Assembly (NCBI GenBank): GCA_900537125.1
Contig: UNRJ01000002.1
Coordinates: forward strand, 310,001-374,000
Source of the DNA: Rhodobacteraceae bacterium Alg238-R152
GTDB taxonomy: Bacteria; Pseudomonadota; Alphaproteobacteria; Rhodobacterales; Rhodobacteraceae
Reading direction: 5' to 3'
Length of the DNA: 64,000 nucleotides
Both the position numbers and the translations under genes were made by a program. The notes under the pieces were generated by a model that saw nothing but the letters and a program-made list of their open reading frames with translations, was not told where the DNA came from and did not search any database. Below are positions 33,335 to 41,629 of the stretch, piece by piece; position 1 is the stretch's first letter, and every line of letters begins with the position of its first letter.

Positions 33335-34387
33335 TTATTTCACCCAACCTCCTAGGTTATCATTGATAATCTGGCACAGCGCGCGGATGTGAACATCGTC
33401 AGAGTTGAGGCAGGGAATGTACAAGAAATCTTCCCCTCCAGCCTCTTCAAAGCTTTCTTTGATTTCCTCGTTGATCTCTTCTAGCGTCTCGATGCAATCG
33501 GCTGAAAACGCCGGAGCTATCACTGCAATGCTGGTTTTGCCTTCTTCTTTTGCTAGGCGGGCAACTTCTTCAACCGTGTATGGGCGTAGCCAGTCTTCTG
33601 GTCCAAACTGTGATTGAAAAGTTGTACGCAGTTCGGTGTTTTCCCATCCCAATCGCTCCTTAAGCAGGCGTGTGGTTTTTTGGCATTGGCAATGATAAGG
33701 ATCGCCTTCCTGCAAGTACCGTTTTGGCATGCCGTGGTAAGACACAACCAGCAGTTCAGGGCGCTTTGATGCTGAGGCGTAGGCGTCCTCAATGGATTTT
33801 GCCAATGCATCAATATAGCTGGGGTGATCAAAATACGCTGGTACGGTGCGCGCAGCTGGCTGCCATTTCTCTTCCATCAAGGCCCGGAAAAATTGGTCGT
33901 TCGCGGTCGCTGAGGTGGCGCCAGCATATTGCGGATAAAGTGGGAAAAACAGAATGCGCTCGCATCCGGCCGCCACCATTTCTTGCACTTTGGAAATGGT
34001 GGAAGGATTTCCGTAGCGCATGCAGAAATCCACCATAATCTGCTCGCCGTACTGGCCTTCCAAAACGGTTTTGATGTTGGCGGTTTGGTCTTTGGTGATC
34101 ACCATCAGCGGGCTTTCACCTTTTTCTTTGTCCCAGATGGATTCGTAAGCTTTGCCACTCGAAAACGGACGTTTGGTCAGAATTATCAACTGCAACAGTG
34201 GCTGCCATTTCCAGGACGGGTAGTCGATAACGCGTTTGTCGGAAAGAAACTCGTTCAAATAGCGACGCATGGGCCAGTAGGAGTAATCGTCCGGAGTGCC
34301 GAGATTAGCGAGAAGAATGCCAGTCTTGCCGCGAGCCACGTTTGGGTGGTCCTTGGGGGCGTGGGCTGGGCATGTAGCTTGAGTCAT
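33335..34387 (-). CDS. hemH: Ferrochelatase
   Basis: 350 residues. The start reads MTQATCPAHAPKDHPN and the family core begins ILLANLGTPDD. VSYHGMPKRYLQEGDPYHCQC holds the catalytic histidine and the segment near the metal site, and PAFSADCIETLEEI holds the conserved Glu. It inserts Fe2+ into protoporphyrin IX. Several cysteines (for example in DPYHCQC) could suggest an iron-sulfur cluster as in some alphaproteobacteria, but this is not proven. It stands apart from other heme genes, except hemW 30 kb away. Confidence 0.96.
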   Translation of the reverse strand: MTQATCPAHAPKDHPNVARGKTGILLANLGTPDDYSYWPMRRYLNEFLSDKRVIDYPSWKWQPLLQLIILTKRPFSSGKAYESIWDKEKGESPLMVITKDQTANIKTVLEGQYGEQIMVDFCMRYGNPSTISKVQEMVAAGCERILFFPLYPQYAGATSATANDQFFRALMEEKWQPAARTVPAYFDHPSYIDALAKSIEDAYASASKRPELLVVSYHGMPKRYLQEGDPYHCQCQKTTRLLKERLGWENTELRTTFQSQFGPEDWLRPYTVEEVARLAKEEGKTSIAVIAPAFSADCIETLEEINEEIKESFEEAGGEDFLYIPCLNSDDVHIRALCQIINDNLGGWVK

Positions 34388-34412
34388 GTGCTGAAGTCCG
34401 TTTAGAAGTTGG

Positions 34413-35231
34413 TCACTTTGGCAATTTGATTTCAGACGTGCTGAGCGCGTCTGCGAGTCGATTTGAAGCTGAGCCGGGGCGCAGCGGTTTCGGTTGGCTT
34501 ACATCTGGTGCCCAACCGGTCAGAAATATCATTTCAAACGTCGCGGGAATGCGACCGTTCTCCATGAAATTCTCTACGTAGATTTCGCTCGCCCGGATCA
34601 GAACGGAGCGACGTGTGGGGTGGCGAATGCGATCGTTCAGCGCATTGCCTTCACCCATGGCGCGGAGGTCTTTCATAAGCGCCCATGGACTTTCATAAGT
34701 AACTTTGAGCGGCACAGTATCGGCAACCGGTAGGGCCAATCCGGACCGTTGCAGAAGTGCGCCAAGATCACGAATCTCGCCCATAGGCGCGATACGTGGG
34801 GACAATCCACCGGTGATTTCCACCTCAGCCTGCGCCAATGATGCGCGCAACTCGTGTAACGTTTTGCCACCAAAGGTTACCGCAAGGAAAAGACCGTCGT
34901 CTTTCAGGGCGCGACGACATTGAATGATTTGGCCCACTGGATCATCAGCCCAATGCAGACCCAAACCATGAATGATTAGATCATGTGATTGAGGCTCGAC
35001 CTCCAAAACATCGGTGTCAGGTATGGGTTGGACATTGGGCACGCACTTACGCCAAGGTTTGGCAAAACCAGTCACAATTGCAGGCCGCGTAAACCCCCTG
35101 TTAACCATGCTGAGGCGATCCTGAACTTCGGCGATGGCTGCATCGTGCAGAAACATGCCGCTTGTTAGGTTGGCGCGCGCGCGGTTGCGGCGCAAAGCGT
35201 TTTTGTCAGTGAGGCGAGGGTTGTTTTGCAT
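34413..35231 (-). CDS. Methyltransferase-fold protein, NDUFAF5/BioC-like, degenerate SAM motif
   Basis: 272 residues from the ATG at 35231; a longer frame to 35585 runs through comF and is rejected. The second half fits the family (DLIIHGLGLHWADDPVGQI, ALKDDGLFLAVTFGGKTLHEL, SPRIAPMGEIRDLGALL). The usual glycine-rich SAM loop is missing: the region reads PAIVTGFAKPWRKC. Human NDUFAF5, an arginine hydroxylase assembly factor of complex I, belongs to this family, so a respiratory role is possible. The start overlaps that of divergent comF closely. Confidence 0.72.
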   Translation of the reverse strand: MQNNPRLTDKNALRRNRARANLTSGMFLHDAAIAEVQDRLSMVNRGFTRPAIVTGFAKPWRKCVPNVQPIPDTDVLEVEPQSHDLIIHGLGLHWADDPVGQIIQCRRALKDDGLFLAVTFGGKTLHELRASLAQAEVEITGGLSPRIAPMGEIRDLGALLQRSGLALPVADTVPLKVTYESPWALMKDLRAMGEGNALNDRIRHPTRRSVLIRASEIYVENFMENGRIPATFEMIFLTGWAPDVSQPKPLRPGSASNRLADALSTSEIKLPK

Positions 35232-35249
35232 GGTCCGGACAATAGGCAG

Positions 35250-35978
35250 GTGAAGGCAAAGATTCAAACCGCCATACACCTTTTGTTCCCGCCACGCTGT
35301 GTGGCCTGTGGTCTCATTGTCGAAAGCGACTTCGGGCTCTGCGCAGACTGTTGGGCCGAAACGGCGTTCATTGGCAAAGCCGTGTGTGATTTCTGCGGTA
35401 AACCTGTCACAACGGATTACACCGAACATCGTGTTGTGTGTGATGACTGCCTGTCGAACTCCCCCCCTTGGACGCAGGGTCGCGCTGCGATTTTGTATAG
35501 AGGTGCGGGTCGTCAGCTTGTCCTCGCATTCAAACACGGGGACCGCTCCGAAATTTCCCGCCCAGCTGCACGATGGCTCTTTCAAGCTGCGCGGCCACTT
35601 TTAATAGATGTTGATGTGATAGCGCCGGTGCCTTTGCATCGGATTCGGTTTCTGAAGCGACGTTACAACCAGGCGGCTCTTCTCGCAGCGAAGTTGGCGC
35701 AATTGTCGCAGGTTCCATACTGTCCGGACCTACTGTTGCGAACGAAGGGTTTTGGTAGCCTTGAAGGTCTGGGTGCTTTGGAGCGTGCTGAAAAGCTTCA
35801 GCAGGCAATTGAACCTCATCCAAAGCGGGCGCAACGTTTGAGTGGTGCCAAAGTTCTACTTGTTGATGATGTTTTGACCAGCGGTGCAACGTTACGTGCC
35901 GCCACGCAGGCGTGTCTCGCGGGAAATGCCAAAGAAGTGTGTGTGGTAACGCTGGCGCGCGTTGCAAAGGATGCTTAA
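35250..35978 (+). CDS. ComF-family phosphoribosyltransferase-like protein
   Basis: 242 residues from a GTG at 35250; a TTG at 35226 overlaps the neighbouring gene. Four cysteine pairs near the N-terminus (CVACG, CADCW, CDFCG, VCDDC) form a zinc site. The PRPP-binding motif is VLLVDDVLTSGATL near the end. ComF proteins take part in DNA uptake in naturally competent bacteria and act on imported DNA. No other competence gene is in the window. grxC follows 38 bases downstream. Confidence 0.88.
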   Translation: MKAKIQTAIHLLFPPRCVACGLIVESDFGLCADCWAETAFIGKAVCDFCGKPVTTDYTEHRVVCDDCLSNSPPWTQGRAAILYRGAGRQLVLAFKHGDRSEISRPAARWLFQAARPLLIDVDVIAPVPLHRIRFLKRRYNQAALLAAKLAQLSQVPYCPDLLLRTKGFGSLEGLGALERAEKLQQAIEPHPKRAQRLSGAKVLLVDDVLTSGATLRAATQACLAGNAKEVCVVTLARVAKDA

Positions 35979-36016
35979 ATGCCAGACAAACGAACAAGTA
36001 TAAAAAAGGACGCACC

Positions 36017-36274
36017 ATGCAGTCGGTTGAGATATACACAAGCCCCCTTTGTGGCTTCTGCCACGCCGCCAAACGGCTACTGACACAAAAGAACGTCTCG
36101 TTTGTGGAGATTGACGTCTTGCAAGACCCGGACCGCAAGCCGGAAATGATTGACCGTGCCAATGGTGGGCGAACTGTACCTCAAATTTTCGTTGGAGAAA
36201 CGCACGTTGGCGGTTGTGATGATCTCTTTGCGCTTGAGCGTGCTGGGCAGCTTGATCCGCTTCTGGCGGCCTAA
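36017..36274 (+). CDS. grxC: Glutaredoxin 3
   Basis: 85 residues from the ATG at 36017 (AAAAAGGA upstream). The active site is C12-G-F-C15, a variant of the usual CPYC in which the proline is replaced by glycine. NGGRTVPQIFVGETHVGGCDDL carries the glutathione-binding TVP and GG. It reduces disulfides with glutathione. Order comF-grxC-amidase-MarR is compact and same-strand, so these may be one transcript. Confidence 0.93.
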   Translation: MQSVEIYTSPLCGFCHAAKRLLTQKNVSFVEIDVLQDPDRKPEMIDRANGGRTVPQIFVGETHVGGCDDLFALERAGQLDPLLAA

Positions 36275-36280
36275 GTGATC

Positions 36281-37111
36281 ATGCGTGCTGCGTTGCTTCA
36301 GATGACATCTTCAGATCTTCCTGAGGATAACCTGGCCGTCGCCAGCTCAATGTTGCGTGAAGCCAAGGCCCAAGGTGCCGATTTTGCCTTTTTACCAGAA
36401 GTCATGAACTGCCTTTCTACCAGCCGAACCCATCAGGAAAGCGTACTGTCTTTGGAGGTTGACGATGCGACGCTTTCTGGACTGATGAGGCTGTGTGCCG
36501 AGCTTGATATCTGGCTTTTGATTGGCAGTTTGGGGTTGAAAACCAACGATACAGACGGCCGCTTTGCCAATCGATCTTTTGTCATTTCTTCTGACGGTGA
36601 AGTTGTCGCGCGCTATGATAAGATCCACATGTTTGACGTGGAGGTTTCACCTGAAGAGACCTACCGGGAATCAGATGGTTATCGACCAGGTGAAAACGCC
36701 GTTGTCGCAAAAACGCCGTTCGGAAACATTGGCTTGTCGATCTGCTATGATGTGCGCTTTGGCCGACTCCATCGAAAGCTTGCCCAAGCGGGAGCCGAGA
36801 TCCTGACGGTTCCGGCAGCATTTTCGCATGTCACCGGCGCTGCCCATTGGGAGACGCTACTGCGGGCGAGGGCCATCGAAACCGGGTGTTTTGTCGTAGC
36901 CCCGGCGCAGACCGGAAAGCACCCTGCTTCCCGGGGACAGTCACGCCGGACCCATGGGCATTCCATGGTTGTTGCACCTTGGGGCGAGGTTTTGGCCGAT
37001 GCGGGCACGGAACCCGGTGTCACGCTTGTTGAAATTGATCGGGCATTGGTTCAGAAGGCCCGCAGGCAAGTGCCGTCCCTACAACATGACCGAGATTTTA
37101 GCGGGCCCTAA
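36281..37111 (+). CDS. Carbon-nitrogen hydrolase (nitrilase-family amidase)
   Basis: 276 residues from the ATG at 36281; a GTG at 36275 immediately after the grxC stop is equally open. The catalytic triad is E40 (FLPEVMN), K114 (YDKIHMFDV) and C155 (SICYDVRF). The family includes Nit1-like enzymes that cut deaminated glutathione, which would fit the grxC neighbour. The substrate is not proven. Confidence 0.85.
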   Translation: MRAALLQMTSSDLPEDNLAVASSMLREAKAQGADFAFLPEVMNCLSTSRTHQESVLSLEVDDATLSGLMRLCAELDIWLLIGSLGLKTNDTDGRFANRSFVISSDGEVVARYDKIHMFDVEVSPEETYRESDGYRPGENAVVAKTPFGNIGLSICYDVRFGRLHRKLAQAGAEILTVPAAFSHVTGAAHWETLLRARAIETGCFVVAPAQTGKHPASRGQSRRTHGHSMVVAPWGEVLADAGTEPGVTLVEIDRALVQKARRQVPSLQHDRDFSGP

Positions 37112-37546
37112 ATGAACGACAAAAGCGGATTGGCGATTACGCTATTTGGCGAAATTCTGATGGTGGAGCAGCTCGCACGCTCTCGATTGTCCAAAGTGTT
37201 GCCTAAAGGTATGGAATTGTCGCATTTTTCGGTGCTCAATCATCTGGATCGCTCGAACGCTGAGCGCAGTCCGGCGCAACTTGCCAAGACGTTTCACCTC
37301 ACCCGTGGCGCGATGACAAATACGCTGCACAAGCTGGAAACAGCTGGATATGTTCATATTCGCCCCGATTGGGATGATGCGCGTCGCAAGATGGTTGCGA
37401 TCAGCCCAGCTGGTCGTCAGGCGCGTGATGCTGCGCTTGCCAGTATGGAGCCTATCATCAACGACATGGTCAGCCGTTTGGGTGATGATCGGGTGCGCGC
37501 CGCGCTCCCAATTTTGCGTGAGCTTCGTCTAAAGCTCGAAGAGTAG
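37112..37546 (+). CDS. MarR-family transcriptional regulator
   Basis: 144 residues, starting one base after the amidase stop. The winged helix lies near residues 50-110: RSPAQLAKTFHLTRGAMTNTLHKLE is the reading helix, and GYVHIRPDWDDARRKMVAISPAGR the wing. Long helices at each end form the dimer. It probably answers to a small aromatic or phenolic ligand. Its place at the end of the comF-grxC-amidase run suggests it could control those genes or itself. Confidence 0.88.
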   Translation: MNDKSGLAITLFGEILMVEQLARSRLSKVLPKGMELSHFSVLNHLDRSNAERSPAQLAKTFHLTRGAMTNTLHKLETAGYVHIRPDWDDARRKMVAISPAGRQARDAALASMEPIINDMVSRLGDDRVRAALPILRELRLKLEE

Positions 37547-37550
37547 CCTG

Positions 37551-38294
37551 TCAGGTTTTGGTGCTGGCGGTTACGTAGTTGACGCTCAGGTCTCTGTCCG
37601 AAATGGACCACTGCCAGCTGATCGGGTTGAAGACAAAGCCTTTTCGGTCCACCGGTGTCAGGCCGGATTGCTCAATCAATCCAAACAGCTCATCCGGGGT
37701 GATGAATTTGTGCCACTCATGGGTACCCTTGGGCAGCCAGCGCATGACATATTCAGCGCCAATAATGGCAACTGCAAAACTCTTTGGGTTGCGGTTGATG
37801 GTCGAGCAAATGTGCAAGCCGCCGGGTTTGAGCAGTTGCTGGCAGGCTGTCATGTAGCTCAATGGATCCGCGACATGCTCGACAACTTCCATGTTCAAAA
37901 CGACGTCAAATTGCTCGCCAGCCTCTGCCATGGCTTCAGCCGTTGTGTGGCGGTAGTCGATTTCCAAACTGGATTGTTCGGCGTGGATGCGCGCGACTGG
38001 CAGGTTGCCACCTGCAGCATCTGCGCCAACCACATCTGCGCCAAGGCGGGCCATTGGTTCCGACAGCAATCCACCGCCGCATCCGATATCGAGCAAGCGC
38101 AAACCCTCAAAAGGTCGGGCTTCGGTCAAGTCGCGATTGAACTCTGCGGCAATCTGCGTCGTAATGTAATCAAGACGACATGGGTTGAGCATATGCAACG
38201 GCTTAAACTTACCGTTGGGATCCCACCATTCGGCGGCCATGGCTTCGAATTTGGCCACTTCGGCAGGATCTACCGTGGTATTGGTGGCTTGCAT
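37551..38294 (-). CDS. ubiG: Ubiquinone biosynthesis O-methyltransferase UbiG
   Basis: 247 residues from the ATG at 38294 with GGAGAG six bases upstream. The SAM motif [25 protein letters not shown] lies near residues 54-78, and the [22 protein letters not shown] start is a UbiG signature. It methylates a hydroxyl group of the ubiquinone ring precursor, twice in the pathway. It ends four bases from the MarR stop on the other strand and is divergent from pip. Confidence 0.95.
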   Translation of the reverse strand: MQATNTTVDPAEVAKFEAMAAEWWDPNGKFKPLHMLNPCRLDYITTQIAAEFNRDLTEARPFEGLRLLDIGCGGGLLSEPMARLGADVVGADAAGGNLPVARIHAEQSSLEIDYRHTTAEAMAEAGEQFDVVLNMEVVEHVADPLSYMTACQQLLKPGGLHICSTINRNPKSFAVAIIGAEYVMRWLPKGTHEWHKFITPDELFGLIEQSGLTPVDRKGFVFNPISWQWSISDRDLSVNYVTASTKT

Positions 38295-38343
38295 TTTGAA
38301 CTCTCCATGCTCATTTGGGCGTCGCAACCATTATAGGTCGGAC

Positions 38344-39318
38344 ATGGACAAAAACTCGGGCCAAAAGCGCGCAGTGCACTACCTTTACCCTCCGGTCGAG
38401 CCGTTTGACCAGAGGATGCTGGACGTGGGCGATGGGCACAGCATCTATGTCGAACAGTCGGGCAATCCAAGCGGTTTGCCAGTTGTTGTTGTGCACGGTG
38501 GTCCAGGTGGCGGGTCCAGCCCAGCCATGCGGCGCTATTTTGATCCCAATGTCTATCGTGTGATCCTTTTCGATCAGCGTGGCTGTGGCCATTCCCGGCC
38601 ACATGCCGAGGTGGCAAACAACACCAGCTGGCATCTTGTGGCGGACATGGAACGTATTCGGGATACGCTGGAGATCGACGAATGGATTGTCTTTGGTGGC
38701 AGCTGGGGCGCAACTTTGTCACTCCTTTATGCACAATCCCATCCAGCACAGACGGTTTGCTTGGTTTTGCGCGGCGTGTTTCTGATGACCCAGTCGGAGC
38801 TTGATTGGTTTTACGGAGGTGGTGCCGGCCATTTCTGGCCTGAACCTTGGTCGCGATTTTCTGACCTTGTGCCGGAAGAAGAGCGGAGCGACCTGATAGA
38901 GGCCTATCATCATCGCCTGTTCTGTGGTGACCGTGCCACTGAGATCAAATTTGCGCGCGCCTGGGCGAGTTGGGAAAATGCCTTGGCCTCGGTGTATTCC
39001 AATGGCCACGGGGGGGAAGCGCCAGCAGAGTATGCGCGCGCGTTTTCTCGGTTGGAGAATCACTACTTCCGCAATCGAGGTTTCCTTGAGGAAGACGGTC
39101 ATATTCTCGCAAATATGGCGGCTCTTAAAGAAATTCCCGGATACATTGTGCAAGGTAGGTACGACATGATTTGCCCGCCAAAAGCGGCGTACGATCTGGC
39201 GTCGGCTTGGGGCAACATGGCCGACTTGCGGATTATTCGCAACGCGGGCCATGCTTTGTCGGAGCCAGGGATCAGCGCCGAACTTGTGCGCATCATGGAT
39301 GATTTGGCGCGGATCTAG
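38344..39318 (+). CDS. pip: Prolyl aminopeptidase
   Basis: 324 residues from the ATG at 38344; the open frame extends further upstream but not in family fashion. HGGPGGGSSP is the oxyanion region. The nucleophile is the Ser of GGSWGATLSL near residue 120, and the His lies in NAGHALSEPG near the end. It cuts N-terminal proline from peptides. The start VHYLYPPVEPFDQRMLDV is typical of the family. Confidence 0.94.
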   Translation: MDKNSGQKRAVHYLYPPVEPFDQRMLDVGDGHSIYVEQSGNPSGLPVVVVHGGPGGGSSPAMRRYFDPNVYRVILFDQRGCGHSRPHAEVANNTSWHLVADMERIRDTLEIDEWIVFGGSWGATLSLLYAQSHPAQTVCLVLRGVFLMTQSELDWFYGGGAGHFWPEPWSRFSDLVPEEERSDLIEAYHHRLFCGDRATEIKFARAWASWENALASVYSNGHGGEAPAEYARAFSRLENHYFRNRGFLEEDGHILANMAALKEIPGYIVQGRYDMICPPKAAYDLASAWGNMADLRIIRNAGHALSEPGISAELVRIMDDLARI

Positions 39319-39383
39319 CAAAACGGCTGGACATTGGGACAAGATGGCTTTCTCATCTACCCCCGATCTACCGGAGTTTGACT

Positions 39384-40889
39384 TTGTCACGTATCAGCAG
39401 ACGTAGCCTTTTGACCACCGGTGCCGCAGCAGGTGTGCTGGCGGCATCTGGATTGGGCTTGACTGCGGCCACGCCAAAAACCGGCGGCACTCTGCTGGCA
39501 GCGTTGCCTGGCGGGCGGTCAAGCGACACATGGGATACGCGATCCCACGATAGCCTCTTTATGATGGCGGCTTGTCATGGCGCGGTTTTTGATTGTCTGA
39601 CTGAAATTGGGCCAGACGGTGCTTTGCGCGGCGAATTGGCGGAAAACTGGACGGCCGGCGCCGATGCGCGAACCTGGACGTTTGATCTGCGCGAAGGTGT
39701 GCAGTTTCACAATGGTAAGGCGTTTGTGGCTCAAGATGTGCTGGAGACCTTTGCTCTGCACATGGGGCAAAATACATCACCGGTTGAGCCGCTTCTGCGG
39801 AATGTTTCGGAGCTGAAGGCGCTTGGACCACATCAGGTGCAATTCACGTTGCATGCGCCCAATGCTGATTTCCCGTACCTTTTGTCGGACTATCATCTGG
39901 TAATCTATCCGGCCGGTTACGTTGAGCTTGCGATGCAAAACGGAATTGGTACGGGGTTGTATAAGGTGGAAGAGTTCTTGCCGGGGCAGGGGCTGCGCGC
40001 GTACCGCGTGCAGAGCCACTACAAGGGAACGAAGGCGGGTTTCTTTGAAGCGCTTCACCTTCTCTGTGACACAGACCCCTCCGCGCGCCTCAATGCGCTC
40101 CTTGAAGGGGCCGTTGATGTCGCGGCGCAGATCGCACCGGCACATGCACATCAGATAACGGCCCAGTCTGGGATGTCTCTTCAGAACCTGAGTGGAAATC
40201 AACACTACAGTTTTGCTGTTGGAGGCAACCTTGATCCGCAACAGGCAACGGCTGTACGGCGCGCGGTGAAATACGCCCTGGATCGACCGGCCTTTGTACA
40301 ACACAGCCTGCTGGGTTTTGGCCAAGTTGGTGGAGACACTCCTATTGGGCCCGCGAACCCATATTTTTCCGATGTGACTGCAACGCTGGTGCATGATCCA
40401 GAGCGGGCAAGATCGCTTTTGCGAGATGTTGGTGCAGATCGGTTGTCGGTTGGGGTGTCGCCGCAATCGATGCGGGACTTTGCCCCGGTGTTGGCATCCT
40501 TTGTCACACAGATGGCGCACGTTGGGCTGCATGTGGATGTCACAAGCAGCTACTCGAAGGCATCGCTGCATTTTTCCGCAGGGAGGGCCACGGAAGATTG
40601 GGCGATGTCGACATATCTGGCGCCAGGCGGGCGTTGGAACTACGCTGGCTGGCAGGATAGCAAAGCAGAGCAGCTTTTGTTTGATGCGCGATCTGAAATG
40701 GATGCGCAAAAGCGGCAAGGTCTCTATGGCGAGCTTCAACACCTAGTTCAGCAAGACGGCAGCCTTGTTGTGCCGGCGTTTACCAATCATTTGCAAGCAA
40801 CCTCAAAAGCCATCGTCACCCCCAAAACCATCGGTGCCCAATACGCGCTCGATAACGCGCGACTTGCGGAGCGCTGGTGGCGGGCTTAG
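39384..40889 (+). CDS. Tat-exported solute-binding protein (SBP_bac_5, peptide/nickel type)
   Basis: 501 residues from a TTG at 39384, which is seven bases after GGAG; the TTG six bases upstream is open as well. The signal is twin-arginine (SRISRRSLLTTGAAAGVLA). The mature protein has WTFDLREGVQFHNGKAFVAQDV, the usual family pattern, and a long C-terminal part. It should bind a peptide, opine or similar ligand for an ABC importer. No permease or ATPase genes are adjacent, so it is an orphan here. Confidence 0.88.
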   Translation: MSRISRRSLLTTGAAAGVLAASGLGLTAATPKTGGTLLAALPGGRSSDTWDTRSHDSLFMMAACHGAVFDCLTEIGPDGALRGELAENWTAGADARTWTFDLREGVQFHNGKAFVAQDVLETFALHMGQNTSPVEPLLRNVSELKALGPHQVQFTLHAPNADFPYLLSDYHLVIYPAGYVELAMQNGIGTGLYKVEEFLPGQGLRAYRVQSHYKGTKAGFFEALHLLCDTDPSARLNALLEGAVDVAAQIAPAHAHQITAQSGMSLQNLSGNQHYSFAVGGNLDPQQATAVRRAVKYALDRPAFVQHSLLGFGQVGGDTPIGPANPYFSDVTATLVHDPERARSLLRDVGADRLSVGVSPQSMRDFAPVLASFVTQMAHVGLHVDVTSSYSKASLHFSAGRATEDWAMSTYLAPGGRWNYAGWQDSKAEQLLFDARSEMDAQKRQGLYGELQHLVQQDGSLVVPAFTNHLQATSKAIVTPKTIGAQYALDNARLAERWWRA

Positions 40890-41030
40890 GCATATTTTCC
40901 AAGGGGGCTTGCAGACTCGCCTCTGCCGACGTATATCCCTCTCAACAGCGGCGCGGTCGGGTTAGCCTGAACGCTCCACCGGGAAAGATCGACGGGCCGC
41001 GGGCCCGTTTTTTTGTGCTTGGAATATGCC
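40889..41030 (+). promoter_or_regulatory. Structured leader before rimP-nusA-infB
   Basis: GGCATATTTTCCAAG at 40889-40903 (starting in the stop codon of the previous gene) pairs with CTTGGAATATGCC at 41018-41030 over 13 bp with a 2-base bulge. The right arm includes the GGA ribosome-binding site of rimP. Between them are small hairpins and the terminator at 40992. Any transcript reaching rimP must pass this terminator. Confidence 0.55.
40992..41014 (+). terminator. Intrinsic terminator in the rimP leader
   Basis: ACGGGC at 40992-40997 pairs with GCCCGT at 41003-41008, with a GC-rich loop and then seven T residues. It ends only 17 bases before the rimP ATG, so no promoter fits downstream of it. 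Confidence 0.85.
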
Positions 41031-41031
41031 T

Positions 41032-41625
41032 ATGAGTGACCTCATTGCCAAAGCGGCGATCGACCGCAAGCTGGCAGATATTGTTGCCCCAGTCATTGCT
41101 GACATGGGGTTTGAATTGGTGCGTCTGCGCCTAATGGGCGGGAAATCTCACACGCTGCAGATCATGGCCGAACGACCCGGTGGTGGCATCGAAGTGGATG
41201 AATGCGCCCAGATTTCGAATGCTATCAGCGCGGCGCTCGACGTAGAAGATCCGCTATCGGATTCCTATACGCTTGAGGTGGGTAGCCCTGGCGTGGACCG
41301 TCCTTTGACCCGTTTCAAAGACTTTGACGCGTACGAAGGATATGAAGCCAAAATCGAAACGGCTGAGTTGATTGACGGACGCAAACGCTTTCGCGGCATC
41401 TTGGCCGGCATCGAAGGCGAAGACGTATTGATCAATATTGAAGATCAAGGTGAGACCGTTACTGTGGGTTTGAATTTTGATTGGCTGGCGGATGCTAAGC
41501 TGATGCTGACTGACGATCTGATCAAAGAAATGCTGAAGGCGCGCAAAGATGCGGGCGTTTTGAACGAAGACGAATTTGACGACATTGAGACCGGCGACGA
41601 AAAGTCCGGCGAGTCCGAGGAGTAA
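41032..41625 (+). CDS. rimP: Ribosome maturation factor RimP
   Basis: 197 residues from the ATG at 41032 with GGA eight bases upstream; an ATG six bases earlier is also open. The N-terminal domain contains [20 protein letters not shown] and [20 protein letters not shown]. The hallmark [16 protein letters not shown] lies near residues 81-96. RimP assists 30S subunit maturation. It heads the rimP-nusA-ylxR-infB operon; nusA follows after four bases. Confidence 0.95.
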   Translation: MSDLIAKAAIDRKLADIVAPVIADMGFELVRLRLMGGKSHTLQIMAERPGGGIEVDECAQISNAISAALDVEDPLSDSYTLEVGSPGVDRPLTRFKDFDAYEGYEAKIETAELIDGRKRFRGILAGIEGEDVLINIEDQGETVTVGLNFDWLADAKLMLTDDLIKEMLKARKDAGVLNEDEFDDIETGDEKSGESEE

Positions 41626-41629
41626 AGAC

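Noticed and set aside
35232-35585. 118-residue N-terminal extension of the methyltransferase-fold gene
   Set aside because: It would read through comF on the other strand and has no family similarity; the ATG at 35231 gives the normal length.
39777-40742. 321-codon minus-strand frame opposite the solute-binding protein gene
   Set aside because: Antisense shadow; no motif, no ribosome-binding site, rich in Arg, His and Cys as expected of noise.
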